From contig NW_024756438.1 of assembly GCF_018991925.1 (NCBI RefSeq), forward strand, positions 548,501 through 612,500: a stretch of DNA of 64,000 nucleotides, in the 5' to 3' direction. The stretch is from Homarus americanus (lineage: Eukaryota; Arthropoda; Malacostraca; Decapoda; Nephropidae). Position numbers and translations under genes: made by a program. Under the pieces are notes generated by a model. The model saw nothing but the letters and a program-made list of their open reading frames with translations. It did not search any database and had not been told where the DNA came from. Positions within the stretch are counted from its first letter, which is position 1. The number at the start of each line of letters is the position of its first letter. Of this stretch, positions 1-8,617 are shown one piece after another.

Positions 1-491
1 TCCTTGTCCTCCTCCCTCCTTTGTCCTCCTCCTATATGTCCCCCCTCCATGTCTCCTCCTCCATGTCCTCCTCCATGTCCTCCTCCAAGTTGTCTCCTCC
101 TCCATGTCCTCCCTCCTCCCTTGTCCTCCTCCTCCTTGTCCTCCTCCCTCCATGTCCTCCTCCCTCCTTGTCCTCCTCCCTCCTTGTCCCCTCTCCTCCT
201 CCTGTCCTCCTCCTCCTTGTCCTGCCTCCTCCTATATCCTCCTCCTTGTCCTCCTCCTCCTTGTCCTGTCCTCCTCCTCCTTGTCCTCCTCCTCCTTGTA
301 CCTCCTCCTCCTTGTCCTCCTCCTCCTTGTCCTCCTCCTCCTTGTCCTCCTCCTCCTTGTCCTCCACCGAATCCTCCCCTTCCTCCCACTAATACAACAC
401 CTCCTCCTCCACCTTGTCCTCCAACACCGGGGTCTCCTGGAAGCCCTGATCCAACAGCAACAACATCGATGGGATCTTCATGAACCGAGAC
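1..491 (-). CDS. Coding exon 4 (partial): glycine-rich C-terminal part
   Basis: The acceptor TCTATTCCAG precedes GTCTCGGTTCATG. Phase 0 reading gives VSVHEDPIDVVAVGSGLPG and then GGGQ/GGGGQ repeats built on a TCCTCCTCCTTG unit on the plus strand. Below about 300 the glycine frame slips into RRRT and DKEEE readings, which points to indels in the repeat (polymorphism or assembly). No stop appears on the minus strand in this frame between 21 and 491. The end of the gene lies outside the window. Confidence 0.6.
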
Positions 492-3135
492 CTGGAATAG
501 AGAGAGACAGTGATGTTAGCTACAGTCTACAGTGGTTCTATGGCTTTAGCTACAGCCTACAGTGGTTCTACGGCCTTAGCTACAGCCTACAGTGGTTCTA
601 TGGCTTTAGCTACAGCCTACAGTGGTTCTACGGCTTTAGCTACAGTCTACAGTGGTTCTACGGCTTTAGCTACAGCCTACAGTGGTTCTACGGCCTTAGC
701 TACAGTCTACAGTGGTTCTACGGCTTTAGCTACAGCCTACAGTGGTTCTACGGCTTTAGCTACAGCCTACAGTGGTTCTACGGCTTTAGCTACAGCCTAC
801 AGTGGTTCTACGGCTTTAGCTACAGTCTACAGTGGTTCTACGGCCTTAGCTACAGCCTACAGTGGTTCTACGGCTTTAGCTACAGTCTACAGTGGTTCTA
901 CTGATTTAGCTACAGCCTACAGTGGTTCTTCGGCTTTAGCTACAGCCTACAGTGGTTCTACGGCTTTAGCTACAGCCTACAGTGGTTCTACTGCTTTAAC
1001 TACAGCCTACAGTGGTTCTGCGGCTTTAGCTACAGCCTACAGTGGTTCTACGGCTTTAGCTAAAGTCTACAGTGGTTCTACGGCCTTAGCTACAGTCTAC
1101 AGTGTTTCTACGGCCTCAGCTACTGCCTACAGTGGTTCTACGGCTTTAGCTACAGCCTACAGTGGTTCTACGGCTTTAGCTACAGTCTACAGTGGATCTA
1201 GGCCTTGGCTACAGCTTACAGTGGTTCTACGGCTTTAGTCTCGAGAACAGTCTAGAGATGTTGTGTTGAGATTATTGGTGAAACGCAACACCAGTGATGT
1301 GTTGCAGGTAAGAAACAATAAGCCATTAAGTGATGTAACACACAACTTGTAATCGGCTCAGACAGTGGTGTTGACGCTCTTTGATCTCGACCCAATAATC
1401 TAATGACTCCATTCAAGATTTTCTGCGAATGCAAAGGTTCATTTAATCTGGTTTAGTTGCTTTTGGGGTGTGCTGTAACCTAACCTAACCTATCCTAACT
1501 TACCTTGAAGCCTGAAGTGCCATCATCACTGTAGACGGTAGTACGGACAATACCATCAGAAGAAAGAACGCTGTAGCTGCCCTGTAGTTGGCCGTTCAAC
1601 ATAAACTCAACCCGCTGTACCCCCGGAACAGAAGAGGACAGGTTAGATTCAGCTTTAGGGTGTTGTTGTTGTGTTCAGATGCATTATTTATCACACTGTT
1701 TTCTGGTGGACTCTTAAACTATATCATTGTGTCCAGGAAAGTAATCAGTTGTGTTAACGTCTCGCTGAGTCACGTACAGAGGAAGTTATCGTGTGGTGGA
1801 AAGTTTACATTGTGTTGTTTGTTTGACCTGGAGTATCTTACCGAGAGAGGTGATTGACCACCGCCGCCGCCGCCTCCAGAGCCACCGCCGCCATGTCCTC
1901 CTCCATGCCCGCCACCTTGTCCTCCTCCATGCCCGCCACCTTGTCCTCCTCCATGCCCGCCACCTTGTCCTCCTCCATGCCCGCCACCTTGTCCTCCTCC
2001 ATGCCGCCACCTTGTCCTCCTCCACCTTGTCCTCCTCCATGCCCGCCACCTTGTCCTCCTCCATGGCCGCCACCTTGTCCTCCTCCATGCCCGCCACCTT
2101 GTCCTCCTCCATGCCCGCCACCTTGTCCTCCTCCATGCCCGCCACCTTGTCCTCCTCCATGGCCGCCACCTAGTTCTCCATGGCCGCCACCGTGTCCTCC
2201 ATGGCCGCCACCTAGTTCTCCATGGCCGCCACCATGGCCGCCACCGTGTCCTCCATGGCCTCCAACGTGTCCTCCTAGTCGTACATGGCTGCCAAGTAAT
2301 CCCGCACCTGAGCCAAGAATCAACTTGCCAAAGGGTTGAGAAATAACATAGCCTGAGGTCTGGCGGGGAAGCCGGTCAGTCTCAGGCTCTTCCCCAGACG
2401 CCCATGTTACCCCCACAACCACCAGCAGTATTGCCAGCTGCGAGAGAGACGAACAGGAGATAAATATTAGTTTTGTCTCGTATGACGTAAAATACACAAA
2501 AACAAATACATCACCTAACTAAGCTCTCGAACTTCTGTCTTCATTAATAGGGAAAGATTATGTATACTTATTATAAAAAGGTAAATATTTGTTTAATGAA
2601 CATAATAATATGTGTGAGGTAATATTGTTATTATTGTTCTCAGTGAAGGACGGTGCTGTACACAACCAGCCATGAGTACAGAGGGTCACTTATATATTCT
2701 TAATACTGAAATAAATCCCACACGACCTCACCCGTTTCTAATCTTAAGTTTGATCCAACAGTGACCACAGTTTGTTAATCCTGTCTACTGTATTAAAGTG
2801 TGATGGACTCTGGCTTTTTGTGGATAAATTCGACATATACAATTAATAACTATCTAAACATATATATACATTATTTATATCTAATTCAACTGAAAAAAGA
2901 TATATTATCTATAAACCAGGTTAATATAACAATCATGAGAATAGCACAGCTTTCTCAGAACGACATTTTGAATCCATGTCTCAATATCTAAACCCTTGAT
3001 CATCACTTTAAAAGATTACTGTAACTGGGAGGTTTTCTTAAGGCTGCGTCACACACTGAAGCACACGTGATCACTGTAGTAAGTCACAAGCACTTGAGAC
3101 ACTTGACACGGTATAGTAAGTACCTTCTCCCTCAT
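1..3135 (-). CDS. Glycine-rich secreted cuticle-type protein with RR-like stretch (3' end outside window)
   Basis: Four coding exons on the minus strand: 3124-3135, 1842-2437, 1504-1614 and 1-491 (cut by the window edge). Coding exon 1 gives only MREK, and the signal peptide core (LAILLVVVGVTWASG) opens exon 2, a layout common in arthropod cuticle genes. Exon 2 then encodes GGGH/GGGQ repeats. Exon 3 encodes 37 residues including GSYSVLSSDGIVRTTVYSDD and ending GFK, which resembles the second half of the Rebers-Riddiford chitin-binding consensus. Exon 4 is again glycine-rich. Seen: acceptors and donors such as AAG|GTAAGT, and phase 0 at every junction when the glycine frame is used. Known: RR proteins bind chitin in the exoskeleton. 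Inferred: an extracellular cuticle or matrix role. A one-base irregularity near 2003 breaks the frame within exon 2. The RR similarity is partial, so a glycine-rich secreted peptide of another kind is possible. Confidence 0.72.
519..1238. repeat. 30-bp minisatellite, about 24 copies, in intron 3 of the cuticle-type gene
   Basis: Tandem unit GCTACAGCCTACAGTGGTTC plus CTACGGCTTTA-like remainder, period exactly 30, with scattered substitutions (AGTCTAC/AGCCTAC, GGCTTTA/GGCCTTA). Because 30 is a multiple of three, two plus-strand frames stay open for about 240 codons (ALATAYSGST and SYSLQWFYGF repeats). All three minus-strand frames contain a stop in every unit. It lies between exons 3 and 4, so I read it as intronic satellite, not a gene. 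Confidence 0.85.
1504..1614 (-). CDS. Coding exon 3: Rebers-Riddiford-like stretch
   Basis: 111 bases, 37 codons, phase 0 at both ends. The acceptor TACAG follows a pyrimidine tract with a CTAAC branch-point-like motif; the donor is AAG|GTAAGT. The peptide runs from RVEFMLNGQLQGSYSV to the GFK ending. The order G-x-Y-x-V...DG-x-x-R-T-x-x-Y...GF matches the RR consensus core, but the usual aromatic residues at the start of the domain are not evident. Confidence 0.65.
1842..2437 (-). CDS. Coding exon 2: signal peptide core plus GGGH/GGGQ repeats
   Basis: The acceptor is a pyrimidine tract ending in CTCGCAG directly before CTGGCAATA. The exon encodes the hydrophobic signal core, an acidic and polar stretch (GEEPETDRLPRQTSGY), then about 20 units of GGGH, GGGQ and GELGGGH. 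It ends GQSPLS before donor GTAAGA. The 24-base unit at 1890-2160 is in the glycine frame up to about 2005. There one C of the usual unit is missing, so the signal-peptide frame would continue as MEEDKVAG repeats and stop at 1838-1840. Confidence 0.7.
3124..3135 (-). CDS. Coding exon 1 of the glycine-rich cuticle-type gene
   Basis: Twelve coding bases, MREK, then donor GTACTT at 3122-3123. Chosen because exon 2 begins mid signal peptide at a clear acceptor and has no in-frame ATG, and because a TATA box lies about 90 bases upstream of this ATG. The donor is not the strongest form, so a different first exon cannot be excluded. Confidence 0.55.
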
Positions 3136-3224
3136 GCTGCCTCGTGTTGTCCACTGTCTCTGGAGCTGTGTTGTTTCCTCTTCGGCTTCCAGAGACATAC
3201 ACACCGGGTAGACGGGGTACACGG

Positions 3225-3238
3225 CTATATATATATAC
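3225..3238 (-). promoter_or_regulatory. TATA box of the glycine-rich cuticle-type gene
   Basis: On the minus strand the sequence reads TATATATATATAG, followed by about 90 bases to the proposed ATG at 3133-3135. That spacing fits a start of transcription near 3200 and a short 5' leader. The (TA) run is short here, so this could also be simple repeat. Confidence 0.45.
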
Positions 3239-3683
3239 TTACCTGCCGACGAGATGACCCAGTGACTCGGGTGATCAGACGGTCAAGCCCTTCTCCTCGT
3301 CACCGCTCAGGTAAATGCCGCCACAACTGACCCTCTGATGACGCGACTCCAAAACAAAAAACAATTGAATAACAAGTCCAGATCAGTGGCGTCGACCTCA
3401 GTGGGTGCCAGACGGTCGTTGTCACTCGTTGTTTGCAAGTGTTAGTGGATGACGTATTTTCCTCGTGCGTGCCGGGGAGATCACCGCAACACACTACTTG
3501 TTAATAATACATCACTTGAGTGTTGGTAATGTCGTCTTCTGAACCGAAACATTTCCCAAAGGTCAAATAAGTGGGCGGGTGGATCAGGTGGTACTGAGTG
3601 CCTCCACCTTATTTCGCGGAAGAATAAAAAACTCTTCTGCTGATTGGAAAATTTTTGCATAACTTGAGGATCATTTACACGAA

Positions 3684-3797
<114 letters not shown>

Positions 3798-5637
3798 CAT
3801 TGAAGAGTTCTCATCAGTCATAAATACAGAGAATGAGCGGTCTATTCCCCTTCCCCTGCCCCCACCCCACCCACCAACCCCTCCTTCTCACCTCCTCCCC
3901 TCCTCCTCCCAGCTTTTAAACAAAAACTTACTCATGGTTTAGTTAGTTGAAGCCGCGAGACTCAGTGGTGAAGGAACAGAAGGGTGGCAAGACTCCCAGT
4001 GGTTCGCGAAAACACAAGTCTACAGGGAAAAAAAATACATCGACTATACACTTTCACTTCGTTTTAAAGTTCATGATGTATGTTGTATGCTTACTGCCTG
4101 GGTGCTGTTGCTGGTGCCTGACCCCCACCTCAGGGTCCATCATGCCCGCCCGCCCGCCCGTATACTGCCCCGTCCCTCACCACACCCACCCCACCACTCT
4201 GCACACCTACCCCACCACACCTGCACCGTCCCTCACCACACCTACCCCACCACTCACTACACCTGCACCCCTCACCACACCTACCACCACACCTGCCCCC
4301 CTCCCACCACCCCACCACCACCACACCTGCACCGTCCTCACCACCCACCCCACCACTCACCTGCCCCTGTCCTCACCACACCAACCCCACCACTCACACA
4401 CCTGCACACCTCACCACACCACACCTTCACCAACCCCATCCCCACCCTCCCTCCCCCACCCCAAAACTTCTATCAATCCCACCCCTACTCAGTACCTTTC
4501 CGGTTCCTCATCAATACCGGTCCTGCCACTGACACCCAAATTTCACCCTCCTACGCGTCATCCCCCTCCTTCCCCCCTCCCACGCCAACTACTACACCAT
4601 CGCAGAATATCATAATCACGGGCCGTGTACCCTAACCAGATGTGCGTGTGTATGTGTGTGTGTGTAAGTAAGTGTATGTGTGTATATATGTGTATGTACA
4701 GGTATGTGTGTCCTGCCATTACCACACAAGCACAAAACATACTGACTGCTCAAGCAAAAGTGAACCAACTCCCCAAAAGGTCACAGGTCTTAAACTGGTT
4801 CACTTTTCTTCTCTTTCACTGAACCTTAGCTGCGTTAAGTGGAAAAGATGAGAGCTACTTTTTGTCACTTGTACCGTGGAGGGTGTTGACTCTTAACACC
4901 CCAGTGGACTTGATCCAACTGTGTTATTACGGAAGTGTGATATTCCGTAAAGGTACCGTAGCTGGTGCACTCAGTTACCTAAGTCATAGTCATGTACAGT
5001 CCTTTATGTAGCGTATCGAAGGAAGTTGATATTAACCTAACCAAACTAAACCTAACTTAAAATGTACTAAATTAACCTAATCTAACCTAACTTCAACATA
5101 CCATTACAACCCAACACACTGTATTTGAGTCTCTTCCACCTGTCATCCACCTGTCACACACACACACACACACCTGTCTATAGTTGTTAATTTAGTGGGT
5201 GTCAGTGTCTCGGGTACAGATGGTCTAGTTTAATGGTTTAGAAAGTTGTTAGAAGTGTTTGTTTTTGCGTCATGTGTAAAAATACTTTCCAGGTGAGCCA
5301 ATTTTTTTTTTTTTGGTCTCCTTAAGGAATTTATATCGAGTTGCTTGAGACCTTAACACTGTCAGAGAAGTCTTTAATGTTTACACCTGTTATGTGTCTA
5401 GGTTAGTATACATAGCGAAGATCCTGGCAATAATATGGAGAACATACACACATTCATAAATACATACATACATACATCATACATACACACATACATACAT
5501 ATACATAAATACATACATACATACACGTTTCGGAGTACAACACAAGACAGTCAGGGTTGGAATGTTATAAAATCAATAGTGTAACTGAAATATCCAGTGT
5601 TGCTAGTACAATTTATTTACAATCATATGCATTCTGA

Positions 5638-5663
5638 TCAGGTTAGGTTAGGTTAGGTTAGGT
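5638..5663. repeat. TTAGG interstitial telomere-type run
   Basis: Four consecutive GGTTA units. The pentamer TTAGG is the arthropod telomere repeat; similar short runs in both orientations recur throughout this window. Confidence 0.85.
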
Positions 5664-6528
5664 CAATCACAGAAGGCAGGCATTGAGCTGACTAACGCTA
5701 TCAATCACATCCAAGAAGAATCTGTTGTAACTTATTGAAGTGTCTCCTCGAGTCTGAATCACCACTAAAGTATAGCCAATAAAATACTTCAAAGTTCAAT
5801 GTCACAACTCAGGGACGAAAACGTAAATAATTGAGAAAAAATTCTCGAAAACAGATTTTTTTTTATATAAGCAAAAGTTTTGTTCAGTAATGAAGAAAAA
5901 TTATTTACTTGTGCATCAGGCATAAATATATAACTAAAGCTACTTCTAACAATCTATATAACCCTAACTATATAAAACTGGGAATATATTATTTTTCACT
6001 ATAAGAAAGTACCTCGGGAATGAATAGTTTTATTAACATGTAGACGCATCTTATATACGACTTGAGGAACGAGTTTTATGGTGAAGAGATGAAGTATTTT
6101 GTGTTCAGGAGTGTGCGAGTTATTTGAGGTGAGTAATGTACTGTGGGACTCTTCTTCCTCTTCTTCTTCTTCCTCTTCCTATTCTTCTTACTCTTCGTCT
6201 ACCTCTTCCTCATACCCTTCCTCTTCCTTCTCTTGCTTTTCATTTTCATTCTCCTCCTCCTCTCCATCTTTCTTTTATTCTTCCTCTTTCTCCTCATCCT
6301 TTCCTTCCCCCTTCAGCTCCCCACCCTTCTCCTCCAGACCTCTCCTCCTCCGTCTCCTCCTGCACTTCCTGCCGGGATGTATTCAATGAGGGGTGTCGAG
6401 GCCCTCATACACCGCACCAGAAAAATTATTTTATCCTCGACAAAACTTTCCCTTGAAAACCTCACCAGAAATTCAATAATAACGTTAATATTTTGGTTCA
6501 CTATGACTCGGTATTGAGGCGACTTTCA

Positions 6529-6534
6529 TTTATT
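6529..6534 (-). promoter_or_regulatory. Poly(A) signal AATAAA of the SLC22-like gene
   Basis: AATAAA on the minus strand, 13 bases after the TAG stop at 6548-6550. It predicts a very short 3' untranslated region and supports 6548 as the true end of the gene. Confidence 0.7.
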
Positions 6535-6547
6535 TTCGGGGGGGTAA

Positions 6548-8617
6548 CTAAAGATTTGTTTCATCAAGGTCTGTCATAGTGATTGATTTTCTAAAGACTG
6601 TGTCATCTCCTTTGTTGATGTTGGTGGCGTCTGTGTTGCCATCCTGTTTATTCCTGTGCTCGGGGGTGTTGCTTCTGCCGCCCTTCAGTGTCTCAGAGTC
6701 CACCTCTGTAGTGACTGTAAACTGTGGGTCAGGTATAAAGGCTCCCTCGGTTTCATTATCTTTATCATTTATATTATCTTTCATATCTTTATCATCCGTT
6801 CCATTCTTATCGCCTGTTCCCGCTGTGTAGTGTCTCGGCGTTACTTTACTCGTGTTCTCGTGGGTAGACAGGTTCCCTTCAGTCAGTTTTCGTCGTGTTT
6901 GGGGCGCCCCGAGAACACCTGTCGTGGAGACCTGACGTAGAGGACGAAGACCAAACTTCATGGCTGCTATTTTAGTGACACCAACGTCGTATATTGTTCT
7001 CAAGGTGTCGTACCTTAGTGTGTGGGTGGTTACCTCTCGTCCTCTTCTCGCTGGTCCTCCTGCAGCTGGTCTTCCTCTCTCTGGTCTTCCTCCCGCTGGT
7101 CTTCCTCCCGCTGGTCCTCCTCTCTCTGGTCTTCCTCCCGCTGGTCCTCCTCTCTCTGGTCTTCCTCCCGCTGCTCCTTCTCTCTCTAGTCTTCCTTCCG
7201 CTGGTCCTCCTCTCTCTGGTCCTCCTCCCGCTGCTGTTCCTCCTCCTCCCGCTGAACGCCCCCCCGCTGCTTCGTATTCTAGTGTGGAACTCGGGTTGAA
7301 AATATTTGTAGTGAAGGAGGGAGCTTCTGAGAGCGAGGAATTCTGTATAAAACTCTGGTCATTCACCTCGATCGTCCCCGTTGACATAGTGCTTGTTTGG
7401 GATGATAAGGAGTGTTCATCGTGCTCAAAAGGCTTCACAAAACATCTTTTCGTTCCCTCAGTTACTTCCTCTTGCAGCTGGTCCATTACATTCATTCTTT
7501 CTTTGTTCCGGGCAATTCTGATGCATTCTTTCAATACTGACGAAGGGGTAGTGATGCGGGTGTTAGCGGCATCTTCCTCGCCTACGTCGCCCTTCTTATA
7601 AAGTGTGGAGTACCTCGACCCCGACACGTCTCCCCTAAAACTGTTCCTGGACATATATTCCTGGATGAGAGTTCTGCAACCCCCGGCAGCGTAGGCGGAC
7701 GACGAGGAATAATACAGACCTGAGCCTCTTCTTCGATCTGTTGGACTTACTGGCCGCCGGATGTGCTTAAACTGTAGAGAACAAACCGAGATACTCATAT
7801 CACTCTCCAGAGGACCACTACCCAGCGCCTTTACCTTCGAGGATGATTCGTTGAGTGTTGTGTTGTTGTCTTCGAAACTTGTTTTTGAGTCACTGAGACT
7901 CTTTTCTTCCCCGGGAGTTACGTCCGTCTTCCCTGTAGAGTCATCCCCGTGGTGAGAGGAGTCATTTACATTCCTGTTCTCTTCTGTTTTTTTCATGTCA
8001 TTGTCAGTGTTTTCTTTCGTCTGTAAAGTTTTCTTTACACAGCCGGGAGCCAGCCCGCGGGTCTCGTCTTGACCTCCAGAGTAATTAGAGTCTGTTGTGT
8101 CGGAGTTGTTGCCGTTGACTTTACTAACATCCACCAGAGACACGAGCGAGCAGTGGGAGCATGACGACACCAGGGACCCGGAGGATTGCGAGAACATGGT
8201 GTTCACTTCCCTCCGGCGAGTCTGTACGTGTGGCATGACCATCAGCTGTGAGGGCCCTGCTCCCTGACCCAGTTTATTCAGCACCTTATGGCCTTGCTCG
8301 GAGGCTTTGGGTGCTAACTGGGTGTCCAGATTTCGATCAAGACTTTTAAATTTATCGTCATCGTCGAGGCCAACTTCAGAAACGCTTCTGCTAACGATAA
8401 GGCCATCAACCTCCACCCAGTAGGGGCTTCTGCCGTAGCCGAAGTCGCAGTTCTTGAGTACGTCTCCACGGTAGCACAGCCCAACGACCTCTGCCTCGTC
8501 CACCACGTCGGGGAGGGTAGTACCAGCAGTCTCTGGCAGAAGCAGTGCCAGTAATGCCGCCACCAAGCATCCCGCTGCTGCCGCCAGCCAGGGCACCGAC
8601 GGGTAGGTCAGCTCAGC
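6548..8617 (-). CDS. SLC22-like exon 9: helix 12 and ~650-residue cytoplasmic tail
   Basis: 689 codons. Begins AELTYPSVPW and helix 12, then ALLALLLPETAGTTLPDVVD, after which most family members end quickly. Here the frame stays open for about 650 more codons: an acidic and serine-rich stretch, SSCSHCSLVS, a basic patch RRPVSPTDRRRGSG, a glycine/proline/arginine repeat around 7040-7260 (units like GGRPERGGPA), then LRPLRQVSTTG and an acidic end. It reads as disordered cytoplasmic sequence. The unbroken 2-kb frame argues it is coding. Confidence 0.85.
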   Translation of the reverse strand, partial: AELTYPSVPWLAAAAGCLVAALLALLLPETAGTTLPDVVDEAEVVGLCYRGDVLKNCDFGYGRSPYWVEVDGLIVSRSVSEVGLDDDDKFKSLDRNLDTQLAPKASEQGHKVLNKLGQGAGPSQLMVMPHVQTRRREVNTMFSQSSGSLVSSCSHCSLVSLVDVSKVNGNNSDTTDSNYSGGQDETRGLAPGCVKKTLQTKENTDNDMKKTEENRNVNDSSHHGDDSTGKTDVTPGEEKSLSDSKTSFEDNNTTLNESSSKVKALGSGPLESDMSISVCSLQFKHIRRPVSPTDRRRGSGLYYSSSSAYAAGGCRTLIQEYMSRNSFRGDVSGSRYSTLYKKGDVGEEDAANTRITTPSSVLKECIRIARNKERMNVMDQLQEEVTEGTKRCFVKPFEHDEHSLSSQTSTMSTGTIEVNDQSFIQNSSLSEAPSFTTNIFNPSSTLEYEAAGGRSAGGGGTAAGGGPERGGPAEGRLEREGAAGGRPERGGPAGGRPERGGPAGGRPAGGRPERGRPAAGGPARRGREVTTHTLRYDTLRTIYDVGVTKIAAMKFGLRPLRQVSTTGVLGAPQTRRKLTEGNLSTHENTSKVTPRHYTAGTGDKNGTDDKDMKDNINDKDNETEGAFIPDPQFTVTTEVDSETLKGGRSNTPEHRNKQDGNTDATNINKGDDTVFRKSITMTDLDETNL

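Noticed and set aside
4..904. Long plus-strand proline/serine/cysteine-rich open frames at the window start
   Set aside because: They are the reverse of the glycine-rich exon plus the 30-bp satellite. The minus strand has splice sites and a signal peptide; the plus strand has neither.
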